NCBI RefSeq assembly: GCF_000471905.2
Contig: NW_006499776.1
Location: forward strand, 2,805,065-2,869,064
Direction of reading: 5' to 3'
DNA: 64,000 bases
From: Amborella trichopoda
Taxonomy: Eukaryota; Streptophyta; Magnoliopsida; Amborellales; Amborellaceae
Shown: piece by piece, positions 1-9,681 of the stretch
Position numbering within the stretch: position 1 is the stretch's first letter
Layout: each line of letters starts with the position of its first letter
Program-made: the position numbers and the translations under genes
Notes under the pieces: model-generated
The model's input: the letters and a program-made list of their open reading frames with translations, nothing else
Told to the model about the DNA's origin: nothing
Databases searched by the model: none

Positions 1-179
1 CTTTTCTTTTCCCCACATTTATTGACTTATTTTTCCATTCTAAGATTTCATCATGATTGTTTTCCATGCTGAATTCATGTTTTTCCCTGTTTTGGAGAGT
101 TTCAAGCATGTTTTCTTTTTTTTCCATGTCGTGAAAGTATGCCTCCTACAATGATTTTGCAAATGAAATTTCTTGTACA

Positions 180-432
180 GTAGCCCCAAGATGTAGTGAC
201 CCATAAAATTAGTTTAGGATTCATTTTCATGATGATTTTATCAATGGTACCACATATTTTCCCCAGGACAACTCATCTTGGGCGAACATGAAAAATGACC
301 AAATTGCTCTTGCTTCAGGATTGGAGTACATGTCTCCCTAAGATGATCTTGGGAGTACATTTTATTCACTTTTTTCTCTTTTTTTTCAGATATGATTTGT
401 CATCTACCCTAAGACATCAAGTCTTGGGTAAA
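180..432. repeat. Palindromic units upstream of PMD gene remnant
   Basis: About four related units lie near 183, 261, 334 and 406. Units 3 and 4 are near-perfect hairpins. Unit 3 pairs CTCCCTAAGA with TCTTGGGAG, and unit 4 pairs ACCCTAAGAC with GTCTTGGGT. Both have a single bulged T in the left arm. The outer base pairs differ between the two units but remain complementary. Units 1 and 2 are decayed. The rest of 1-780 is AT-rich and I see no gene in it. Confidence 0.55.
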
Positions 433-779
433 TTACAGATCTTATTATATATATTTTTTTCATTTTGGACCATGTCAGAGACTTTCACCAATATATTATG
501 ATCTTTTTATGACTCTTCTATCCCTTTTTTTCTTTGGTTTCAGACCTATATAGTTAAAACCTCTTGTCAATTGTACACCACTAAGAGATGGGTTGAGTTG
601 TTATATCCGGTCTAGATACAGACCCTGGCCCGGATAGTTCTATGGGAGACTTGTCGGATCAGACCTTTTGTGATTGACCATTCTCTTTTGACTAAGCTCT
701 ATCGTAGATGGAGATCAGAGACAAAATCCATTCTTTTCTCGACTCGTGAGATGGGTTTCGCCATATAGGACATGGTGAG

Positions 780-2420
780 GACCATGGGAGTGAAGGGCGA
801 TGGAGAGCCCCTTTTGAGAATTTCTCATGTAGATGGGATGGATCACCATGACGTTATTGGAGATCTATCGGGGATTACACCTCTCTCTTGAGAGAATTAA
901 GAAAGGGAAGAATATGATCCATCTCAACTGGCTTGAGAATATTTTCAGAGGAGTTACACTGGTGAGAGCAGAGTCTCTCGGAGAGAGCCAGGGGGCAGAC
1001 CATTGAGGTTTCTACCCTCCCGGAGGGATAAAAGGGGTGATGATGAAGTAGAAGATGAGGATGAGGAGGCTCAAACTGCAAGGGCTAAGGAAGGCCTCGC
1101 TCTTCAGACTAGAAGAAGTCATGAACGTAAGTTTTGGATGCTGAGCGTTGCCTTTTTACAGACCCAGTAGACATGGAGGAGGTGCATGACCGCATGGTTG
1201 TGAGCGAGGTCCAGGGATTGAGGCCCTTCCTGATGTTCTTTTGTGGTGACTTTCTCTTCGCTGACAGGTTGAAGGGATGGGCCAAATATAAGATTGCATG
1301 GCCTATGAGAGATTTGGACTACATGGAGAGAGTTTTTTGGGCTCCTACCATACTGACATGGTTATTCAGATCTTTGGGCATGAATATTATAGGAGAGGTT
1401 ACTTATCTTTGAGGGTACTCAATCTTCTTTCAGTTATCTCGAAAATATTCATTCAATTCTCCCCTTGATAATATTTTCATTTAATCTTTTAGATCAGGTC
1501 ATTATTTTCCCTATTTTCTTTTCCTAGATTTGGGCTTGTGAGCACATGGTTGTCCCTCGTCCTTATCCGGGTTAATTCATTGAGCGGTTCCCACATATTT
1601 GTAGATGGTCTTTAGATCTATGGGAGACCAACTCCATATATCCTCGGTCCTTTTTCTCCCTACTCATTGACACTCGCTTCAAGTGAGAGGTTAGTTGAGT
1701 TTCTTTTGATTTTCCTTTTCTATTCTTTTTTGGGAAATTCTCCAGGGTAACTTTACCACATGTTTTTGCTTTTTTCAAATTCCTTGAATTGTCCCTATAG
1801 AGGGGTTCGATGTCTATGAGGACTCAGCACCTGTTTTCCTTATGCATGCTCATTTGATTTGTATGGATGTGGTAGAGGCTTACAACCTCCATTGCGTATT
1901 GCGACAGTTTGGACCTCTTACTGGTTCTTTCTTTTCACTCCTAGATGGGTGCCTCCTGTTATCATAGTCGATTATGAGGTGGATTACTTATCGGTTATGC
2001 CTCCCTACACAATAGAGTGGGAGGAGAGTCACCCTCTCATAAATGATTTGAGTGAGGAGGATGCCATGGTGGTGTATGGAGAGAGATACCAAGCTTCTAC
2101 GAGGGAGTTCTTGCACATGTTTATGAATGCTCGGGAGATCATGGAGAGGCTGGGCATGGGTCGCCCGGGTGAGCCGGTCAGCCATGAGGTAGTACATCTA
2201 AGCAATCTATTTTAGAAGATGACATGCTCTAGGTACCAGGCTATGAGGAAGTGTGCGAAGGAGTGGGCTCAACTTGAGGCCATGACAGGTACACTTCAGA
2301 GAGTAGAGGCAGAGAGAGAGTAAGAGTGTGCCTTGTTGAGGTCTGAGAGAGGTCGAGCTCAAATTGAGCTAGAGCTGTTGCGAGTTACCCAAATCTGGGC
2401 CTAGTCTTCAAGTGTAGGAC
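780..2420 (+). pseudogene. Plant mobile domain (PMD) gene remnant with intron-like gaps and coiled-coil tail
   Basis: PMD proteins are plant proteins related to transposon-encoded domains (the MAIN/MAIL family). Several PMD hallmarks occur in order on the + strand: IHLNWLENIFRG near 915-950; a block at 1200-1400 with RPFLMFFCGDFLFAD, MRDLDYMERVFWA and PTILTWLFRSL; IWACEHMVVPRPYP from 1528; and HCVLRQFGPL near 1888-1918. The blocks are separated by intron-like gaps: 1411-1527 ends TTTTCCTAG and about 1700-1800 ends CCCTATAG. A third gap, 1126-1161, begins GTAAGT and ends TTTTTACAG but is only about 36 bp, too short for a normal plant intron. After a frame change near 1930 the protein continues to about 2215, then becomes rich in Glu, Arg and Leu (2221-2410), like a coiled coil. 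In-frame stops show it is dead. Retained introns argue against passage through a sense retrotransposon RNA. Confidence 0.72.
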
Positions 2421-2804
2421 CTTCCCATGCTGCAAGTCGAGAGATGTACCCATTACGTGTGAATCTCATCCAGGTGAGAGGCGAACGAATATGTACTCTT
2501 CCCTTTTGCTTGACTTCTTTCCTTTCTATTTATCACATTCTTTCCTATAATTTTGGATTCTATTTCTTTTCTTCTTTCATGGTGCATACAAGCGGTAACT
2601 AGAGCAGCTTCTCTTAGAGCAGCTCGAGATAACGTGCTAGTCTACATTGATGATTTTGGCACTGGAGCAAGCTGGTGGTGACCTGACACAGGCAACTCGG
2701 GTCTAGAGGAGAGTTCTGAGGCCACCGGTTCTTGCTTCTCCTGTGGCTTCGAGAGGTAGCAACGAGCGTAGAGTACGCTCCAAAGCGAGCTTGCAGGAGG
2801 CCTC
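2421..2804. other. Unassigned sequence between PMD remnant and LTR-X
   Basis: This stretch holds no convincing gene. A pyrimidine-rich stretch at 2500-2585 could be another intron of the PMD gene. The following GAGG-rich part could be its 3' end, but no PMD motif is visible. It ends where the LTR-X similarity begins. Confidence 0.3.
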
Positions 2805-3995
2805 TTTTGTACGTCATTTTTTATGTACCTCGATGAGCCCACATGAATAAGGAGAGAGCAGGCGACAGTCTGGTCTCGTGGGTTCACGAAACACCCGCAG
2901 GACATGATTGTGTGGAAAAAATAAAGCCTCCAACCTAGTGATCTAGGCATAGTACCGTTGCACCAAAGAAGGACCCTCCACTATAGCCCTATGATAGAGG
3001 TTGCAATAGGGCACCAGACCATTGCCATTGTGCTCAGAATGTCGAAAAACCCCCGAGGACCAACTTTGGGCTCAATCGGACCCCTTAAAAGGGTCTATGC
3101 TCACGTGGTCTCGCAACTCATGGGCTTTACCGTAGCATGATGTGGCTTCACCTAAGTAGCCCTAAAAATGGGGACTGCGACAACGTTTTTCTACAGCAAC
3201 ATCTCCAACCCACGGTGCCTTCCCCTGAAATCAGATAGAGCTCAAATGTTGACATGTCCTAGATCATGCCAGCCCCATCATTCTGACCTAAGGCACTCAC
3301 TGTGGCGCGATCGGGAACCCCTATTACCCTGAAGAGGAAAGCAGTAAGAGAAACCAGGACAAAAAAAAAGGTCCAGCTGTCTCTATATTCGGTGAAGCAT
3401 AGCTCAAAATTCAGGCCATGGATTGACGCGAGGAAAAGTTCAAGAGAACCACCTCCCACAGAGCTACATTCTGGTATGACTCTTGCATTCAATCCCTTGT
3501 TCAATGGATGCAAGTCCCCAGGTAACCAAGAAAGGAAATCCAGTCAGTTGCCAAGATCCCTTTCTTCGATAACCTTCCAAAATAATCAAAGATGTAAATC
3601 TGCACCAAATCGGCCCCAACTTGATGCAAAACGATTGCAACAACCTTCTCTCTGACTTGCAAGCAGAGCTAAGAGCTATAATGACACAACTCGACAAACA
3701 AAAATAACAAAACTGGTCGGACTTTCACCCTAGGGAAGTTGGCCACCACAGCAAGTTTGAAGGGCATCAAAATGCTCGAAATCGAAAGAAGAATGAAGAT
3801 ATGTTGCTGAAAAAGTCGAACAGTCGCCATAAGTTATAGGACTAGCTTCCAATGTCTTCTTATGGAGGAGCAGGCTGCATATAAGGACGGTCTCATTATT
3901 CGGGCAAAAGATCTCAAGGACATTTTGGTCATTTACGCCTAATTTTGGATTTTTTCAATTTTAGTTAAGCTTGGCTTTTTAGCATTCACCCCTCT
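2805..3995 (+). mobile_element. LTR-X, U3 part only (+)
   Basis: This is an inverted copy of 48500-49718, the 5' LTR of element C. It begins with the shared TTTTGTACGTCATTTT-type start. It keeps the landmarks GAGCCCACATGAATAAGG (2836), AAGGGTCTATGCTCACGTGG (3089) and CATGATGTGGCTTCACC (3135). Similarity ends near 3995, just before the point where the other copy has its TATA box, so the promoter and the rest of the LTR are missing. Open frames here (for example 3302-3655 and 3464-3697) have counterparts on the opposite strand of the other copy and look like chance ORFs. Confidence 0.75.
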
Positions 3996-4116
3996 TCACA
4001 GCCAGTGTTGCCTCTCTCTTCACAGTCGGCGCTGCCCCTCTCTCGTCATAGCCGGGAGTGAAGAGGTGTGTCATCCTGATCTTGAGTACCATCCTCATGT
4101 AGTTACCACTCTGAGG

Positions 4117-4211
4117 TGTGTCATAAAATGACACATCTTTTTTTAATGTAGCTACCACTCCGAGGTGTATCACGAGATGGGGCTACACGAGATGTGTCAC
4201 AGAATGACACA
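4117..4211. repeat. Twin perfect palindromes TGTGTCA...TGACACA
   Basis: Two short perfect hairpins lie 57 bp apart at 4117-4135 and 4193-4211. Both pair TGTGTCA with TGACACA around a 5-nt loop (TAAAA or CAGAA). They sit inside a larger imperfect repeat containing GCTACCACTCCGAGGTG. I see no coding function. Confidence 0.7.
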
Positions 4212-4545
4212 CCTAAAAATAGTACATTAAAAAAGTGTTTTTTTTAATGACTTAAAAAAAAAGAAAAGAGAAGGCATGAGATGGCGGAGAGACAGGGTTT
4301 TGACGGCACTAGGCATCGCCACCCATGAAGAAGAAGAAGAGAGAAGAAAATAAAAGAAAAGGAAGAGAGAGAAGAAAAGAAATGAGCGAGAGAGAAGATC
4401 ATGCGTAGGGCTACCGATCAAACGTTTATCTCACCTTACTTTCTCTCCAAACGTGACCCAACAATGGCAAGAACGAGAAATTATATTAAGTAAAAACTCT
4501 CTCTTTTGTGAGGGATTGAGTCCTTTTGTGCATACAATGATGGCA

Positions 4546-4555
4546 CATATATATA
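4546..4555 (-). promoter_or_regulatory. LTR-A TATA box, proximal duplicate
   Basis: Read on the minus strand this is CTATATATAT, preceded by GGGGCAAATT. It aligns with CTATAAATA at 57513-57521 and CTATATATA at 20343-20351 in the plus-strand LTR-A copies, so it is the expected core promoter. The transcribed part of the LTR would lie to its left. Confidence 0.6.
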
Positions 4556-4829
4556 GAATTTGCCCCAAACATGGGTGGATGATCAAAAGTAACCCGAAAT
4601 TTTAAAAATTAAGATTAAAATGAATTAAAAGAAATTAGAAAATAGGTTGCAAAATTACAGATTTGCTCTTTCATAACAATTCATGGAATTCCATAATCGT
4701 CCCTATGTTGACCTAAAACGTGCATGATTTTTCATGGACGATCTGGGGTTGTCTTGATGCCTGGTTGAGCAAAAGATGATTGTTTTCTTGTAGGGAATTA
4801 CATGGCAATCAATTTGATACCAACGGACA

Positions 4830-5385
4830 ACGTTAGGCATTGTCGTTGGCAACATAAGAAGGCAGCGCATCCTTGCACGGGCAGCGATAGCCTCTCGTGA
4901 AGCGCACAGCAATAGCCATTTGTGAAGCACGGGGTGATAGTTATCATGAGGCGCATAGCGGTAGGCGGGGGATGGAGGGGGAGCAACGATGAGCACTAAA
5001 CGCACAATGGAGGCTCACAGACGGTGATAGGCATCGCGCACATGAAGAAAGCTCGCGGGCAGCGATAGACATTGTCGAGACATTTTGTGGGCGCCAATAG
5101 GCATCACCATCTGTGATAGGCGCACGACAGGGGAAGACCCTTGCAGGAGGCATTGAGATTCGCCATCTGCGCTCTTCACTGAGGCATCGAGGATGTGTCC
5201 GTAGATGGCGATGAGCAACGCCGTCTGCAAGCCTCGTTGGGAGGTAGAGATGGACGAACAGAAGGAGGAGGCTCGCGCATGGTGCTGTCATCACCATGCA
5301 TGACCTGTGAGACCACAAGAGAGGTATGCATGACACTACCACTACTGTGCATGACCTTTGATGGGAGCTCAGACGTAGAAGAGGA
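4830..5385. repeat. Tandem GC-rich repeats between duplicated promoter blocks
   Basis: Diverged units of roughly 30-45 bp share words such as GCAGCGATAG, GGCATCGCG and CATCTGTGATAGG. Many are weakly palindromic. They match, inverted, the leader of LTR-A copy 1 at 20700-21050. Short ORFs on either strand here have no recognisable domain. Confidence 0.55.
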
Positions 5386-5602
5386 AGAAGAAGGAAAGGA
5401 AGAGAGAGAATAAGACAAGAAAAAAAAGAGAGAAAGTTTACCTTGAGCCTAGGGGTACCGGTCCAAAAGTTTCTCTCAACTTACACTCTCTCTCCAAACA
5501 TGACCCAACAATGAGAAGAAAGAGAAACTTTAATGAGTAAAAAACTCTCTTTGTGTATTATGTGTGTGTGTATTGCTTCTAACGTGCAATGATGGTAGGT
5601 GG

Positions 5603-5611
5603 TATATATAG
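5603..5611 (-). promoter_or_regulatory. LTR-A TATA box, distal duplicate
   Basis: On the minus strand this reads CTATATATA, again preceded by GGGGCAAATT. It is the second promoter copy in this LTR, about 1.06 kb from the first. The flanks are clearly homologous: both contain CCCCAAACATGGGTGGATG. Confidence 0.6.
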
Positions 5612-6671
5612 AATTTGCCCCAAACATGGGTGGATGATCAAAAGTAACCCTAATTACTACAAATTAAGATTAAATTGAATTAAAATAAATTATAAAATAG
5701 GGTGAAAATGATAGGTTTGCCCCTTTCTAACAATATATGAAATTCCAGAACAGTCTTTGTGTTGCCCTAGAATGTGCATGATTTTTCATGGATGATTTGG
5801 GGTCGTTCTGATGTCCGGTTGATCGAAAGATGATTGTTTTCTTGTAGGGCTTGGCGTGGCGATCGTTTTGATACCAACTTTAAGCCATAGATCGTGTTTT
5901 TAGCGTACGATCATGTGACTTGAAATTTGAATGGGTCTTGAAACTTCGGATCGATAGTGTGCTTGTTCATCGATGTTTTTTTATGGTTTCTTTGCTGGAT
6001 CACACTGAGCATGCCATTATGATCGTGGGGCAAAAAATGCAGCTCGATTCTGTGCCTGAAGGAAGATTTTGGAACTGTGGAATTTTGGCCGAAATCTGGA
6101 ATTCCAACGATAGAATTTTCAGTAGCTTCGTCGGCTTCGTGTGCAGAATCCGACTGTTCATCATGCATGAGGTTTGGATTAGAGATAGACCATGACCTTA
6201 CGAGTGATATATAAGCGTCGAAAGTCACTGGTCGTGACTATCCCTTCAACAGTGTGGAGTTGTAGGGTGGCTGCACGGGAATAGCGTGCAACTCCTTCTG
6301 TTTCACACTTTTGCCTATAACTTCTTCTTGGAGTGTTTGTTTATGCTGAAATTTGACCCCTGATGGTTTTCAACAGTGCTGGACGCAATGGTGGTGGTCC
6401 CATAGCAAATTGAGACACCGAAATATAGCTCTAGTTATAGGGTCCATTTAAAGGTGCATGAGGCCGATTTTACCAGAATTGTTTCTCAGTCTGCACTGCC
6501 TTAAACATGTTAGAATGTGATGAAGCTTGGCAGGAGTCTTTTGAGAGTCCTCATGAAGATCTTTACTTCTTCTGAGGCTATTCTGAGACAGTAGGGATTT
6601 CCACTGTTAGCTAGGCTTTTATTAAGAGGGGACTCCAGGTTGATGAAAAATATCTTCCCACACAAGCAGAA

Positions 6672-6985
6672 TTACACTTTGTGGAACTAGGGATACTGCA
6701 GTTATTCTCTTTATTTCTGCCCTCTGGGCCGCTCGCCTCTTGGCTAAGAGATGTGTAGGATATCTAGCTTATGTAATAAAGAATCAGAGTGTTCAGTCCC
6801 AGCTAAAAGGAATACCCGTGGTAAATGAGTACCCTAAGGTATTCCAAAAAGAGTTGTCATCGCTGCCTCTAGTGAGAGAAACTGAATTTGAGATAGTTGT
6901 AGTCCCAGGCACTGTGCCCATCCAAAGCCTCATACAGAATGGCTCCAGCAGAGTTGAAGTAATTGAAAGAGTAGTTGCATGAATT
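6672..6985 (+). pseudogene. Chromovirus protease tail and protease-RT linker
   Basis: From about 6700 one frame reads ISALWAARLLAKRCVGYLAY, the characteristic end of chromovirus protease. The linker VNEYPKVFQKELSSLPL follows, leading into RT. The catalytic DSG region lies upstream and is missing. The nearby ATG (6740) is internal to the ancestral polyprotein, not a real start. A frame change separates this piece from the RT palm. Confidence 0.8.
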
Positions 6986-7640
6986 GTTGGATAAGGGGTT
7001 CATCCGACCCAATGTGGCACCCTAGGGTGCACCAGTCTTATTTTTAAAGAAGAAGGATGGGTCCCTGAGGCTATGTATTGACTGTAGGTAGTTGAACTAA
7101 GTGACGGTGAAGAATAAGTATCCTTTGCCTTGAATTGAGGACGTCTTTGATCAACTCCAGGGGGCCCAGGTGTTTTCAAGGAGCGATCTTCTATCAAGGT
7201 ATCACCAACTGAGAGTAAATGAAGGAGATGTTCAGAACTTGATACGGCCATTATGAACTCCTTGTGATGCCGTTCGGGTTAACCAATGCCCCTATTGCTT
7301 TCATGGATCTAATGAAAAGAGTGTTTATACCTTTCTTTGATGATTTCGTAGTGGTCTTCATTGATGATATTCTGGTCTACTCAAGAAGCTAAGAGTTGCA
7401 TGAGCAACATCTGAGATCTGTTTTACAAACTTTGAAGACAAAAAGATTGTATGCCAAACTAAGCAAGAGTGAATTTTGGCTCTACAATGTAGCCTTCCTT
7501 GGTCACATCATTTCTAAAGATGGGATCACAGTCAATCCCTCTAAGATCAAAGCCGTACTTAAGTGGGAGAGATCAAAAAATGTGACTGAAGTTCATAGCT
7601 TTCTAGGGTTGGCAGGGTAGTACAGGCACTTTGTAGAAGG
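6940..7640 (+). pseudogene. Chromovirus reverse transcriptase
   Basis: RT copies element RNA into DNA. The blocks appear in order across several frames: [43 protein letters not shown] near 7270, and the catalytic box FIDDILVYS with both aspartates intact at 7363-7368. The thumb ([19 protein letters not shown]) follows at 7396-7620. Stops replace conserved residues: TAG after NVAP, TAG and TAA around the CR-LN block, TAA after YSRS, and TAG at 7618. Several fit Trp or Gln codons changed by C-to-T on one strand or the other. Confidence 0.88.
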
Positions 7641-8325
7641 ATTCTCAAAGATAGCGCTTGCCCTGACTCGGCTGACCTAGAAGAATGAAAAATATATATA
7701 GCCAGAGGACTGTAAGAGGAGTTTCCAGGAACTTAAGAAGAGACTAATCACCGCTCCAATATTGGCCTTGCTCGAGGGGAATGAAGACTTTGTGATTTTT
7801 ACCAATGCATCCCATAAAGGGCTCGGATGTGTACTCATTCAGAGAGGTAAAGTCATTGCTTATGCCTCCAGACAACTAAAGTCGTATAAGCAGAACTATC
7901 CAACTCACGACTTGGAGATCGTGACAATAGTGTTCACGTTAAAAATCTGGACACACTACCTCTATGGGTCTCAGTTTATGGTGTTCACAAACTATAAGAG
8001 CCTCAAGTACCTGTTTTCGCAAAAGGAGTTGAATATGAGGCAAAGAAGTTGGATAGAATTATTGAATGATTATGACTATACAATTGATTACCAACCAGGT
8101 AAGACTAATGTAGTAGCCGACGCCTTAGCCGTGGTCTCCGTGGCATATTTGATGGTTTGAGAAATGAAGCTATTAGAGGATGTGGTGGAGTGGCACCCAA
8201 CTCAACCACGTAGTGAGGAGGTAGGAATATTGTCATGTCTGAGAATGGAACCCCAACTCTTTCAACAAATCCGAGAGGCTAAAAAAGGAGATCCCTAGCT
8301 GATAAAAATCGTTGAAGAACAAAAC
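7641..8325 (+). pseudogene. Chromovirus RNase H and connection domain
   Basis: The 132-residue open segment at 7762-8160 holds [32 protein letters not shown] and the end [11 protein letters not shown]. Two aspartates usual in this family appear as Asn: FTNASHKG and FTNYKSL, where family members have FTDASHKG and FTDHKSL. A G-to-A change explains both, and the first would remove a metal-binding residue. Stops occur upstream (7674, 7699) and after LMV at 8158, so the domain is non-functional. Confidence 0.85.
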
Positions 8326-9359
8326 ATGCAAGAAAAAGAAGATTTCTCTACGAGCAGTGATGACTTGTTAAGGTTTAAGGGCCGGTTATGTGTTCTTAAT
8401 GATGAAAATATAAAAAGGGCTATTCTGAAAGAAGCACACCACTCTCACTACACGATACACCCTGGGAGAATAAAGATGTATCAGGATTTGAAAAAGACCT
8501 TTTGGTGGAACATGAAGTGAGATGTGGCACAATTTACTGCTAAATGTTTGACGTGTCAACAAGTGAAGACAGAACATCAGAAACCTACGGGGCTATTACA
8601 GCCCCTGCCCATACTAGAGTGGAAATGGTAACACATCACGATGGATTTTGTCTCTGGATTACTAAAAACAAGTGCAGGGCATAATAATATTTGGGTTGTG
8701 GTGGACCAATTAACTAAAGCTTTTCACTTCTTACTGGTTCGCATGGCCTATACTCTTGATAAGCTGGCCCAGTTGTACATCAGAGAAATTGTGAGATTAC
8801 ACGAGGTGCCTATCAACATTATGTCAGACAAGGACACCAGGTTCACCTCCAGGTTTTGGGCTAGTCTACAATCAACTTTGGGGATAGAACTTACATTTAG
8901 CACTGTCTTTCACCACCAAGCAGATGGACAATCAGAGAGGACTATTCAAACTCTGGAAGATATGCTAAGGGCTTGTATTACTGATTTTACAAGAAACTGG
9001 GAGGACCACTTGCCCTTGATAGAATTCGCCTACAATAATAGTTCCAAGTCAGCATCCAGATGGCACCTTATGAGGTCATGTATGGGAGGAAGTGTAGGTC
9101 GCCCATCTGTTGGGATGAGGTGGGTGAAAGGAAATTACTTCAGCTGAAATAGTCCAGATGACTTTTGAGAAGATTGCCTTAGTTAGAGAGCGGCTCAAGA
9201 CAACCCAAAGTCGGCAAAAGAGTTACGCCTATAATCGCCGGAGAGACCTCGTCGATCAAGGGTGTTACGAGATTTTGCAGAAAGGGGAAATTGAGCCCAG
9301 GATTCATTGGGCCTTTTGAGGTCCTAAAAGGAATTTGAAACGTTGCTTACCGACTTGCC
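8326..9359 (+). pseudogene. Chromovirus integrase
   Basis: Integrase inserts the DNA copy into the genome. The zinc-binding HHCC region is visible (HHSHYTIHPGRIKMYQDL, then CLTCQQVK near 8550), although a stop follows WWNMK at 8518. The core at 8641-9147 is open and keeps all three acidic residues: Asp in VVVDQLTKAF, Asp in IMSDKDTRF and Glu in DGQSERTIQTL. After AYNNS a frameshift moves the conserved continuation (QMAPYEVMYGRKCRSPI) into another frame. Further breaks follow at 9145 and 9317. Confidence 0.88.
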
Positions 9360-9655
9360 TTGCTACCTGAATTGGTCAGCGTTCACAATGCCTTCTATAA
9401 ATCACTGTTGAGGAAATATCAACCTGACCCGTCCCATGTCTTGGAGTATGAACTAATCCCACTCAGGGAATATTTAACCTATGTTGAACGACCAATTGGG
9501 ATATTAGACAGAAGAGTACAAGTACTATGCAATAAAGAAATTCCCCTGGTTTGGTTGCAATGGCAGTATCACTCTAGGGAAGAATCAACATGGGAACGAA
9601 GGATGAGATTAGAAGAATTACTCCCATGTTTTTTGTTAATGTTAATATGATTTTG
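9360..9655 (+). pseudogene. Chromovirus integrase tail with chromodomain-like end
   Basis: This open segment reads LPELVSVHNAFYKSLLRKY, then ILDRRVQVLCNKEIPLVWLQ and HSREESTWERRMRLEELLP. That is the C-terminal layout of chromoviruses, whose chromodomain targets insertion to heterochromatin. The position of the aromatic and Glu residues in the last part matches the family. It ends at a stop just before the polypurine tract, as expected for the end of pol. Confidence 0.85.
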
Positions 9656-9670
9656 AGAACAAAATCTTTG

Positions 9671-9681
9671 TAAGGGGGGGA
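9671..9681 (+). other. Polypurine tract of chromovirus
   Basis: The sequence TAAGGGGGGGA precedes the 3' LTR and primes plus-strand DNA synthesis. It follows ATTTTGAGAACAAAATCTT, the usual end of chromovirus coding sequence. Confidence 0.85.

Larger units (their letters stand above)
3996..6662 (-). mobile_element. LTR-A copy 0 (-), rearranged, promoter block duplicated
   Basis: Read on the minus strand, U3 begins at about 6662, matching the TGTTTGAAGACATTTTT start of other LTR-A copies. The U3 landmarks follow: the 6400-6560 segment with CTGCACTGCCTTAAACATG, and the 5760-5900 segment with AATGTGCATGATTTTTCATG. About 430 bp carrying the TATA box occurs twice (4400-4823 and 5440-5880). Repeats separate the two copies, and GA-rich tracts lie at 4255-4400 and 5385-5440. 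The end of the LTR is missing: the left edge abuts the LTR-X fragment, and no primer-binding site is visible. Confidence 0.72.
6663..9655 (+). mobile_element. 5'-truncated Tekay/Del-like chromovirus, pol region
   Basis: This is the remains of a chromodomain-bearing Ty3/gypsy retrotransposon in the order protease tail, reverse transcriptase, RNase H, integrase, chromodomain-like tail. Gag, most of the protease and the 5' LTR are absent because the left edge abuts the U3 end of LTR-A copy 0. It is followed by a polypurine tract and a 3' LTR-E. Stops and frameshifts break every domain boundary, so no polyprotein can be made. Confidence 0.9.

Noticed and set aside
1126..1161. A functional 36-bp intron
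   Set aside because: The ends look like splice sites but the length is below the usual plant minimum. More likely it is a deleted intron in a pseudogene.
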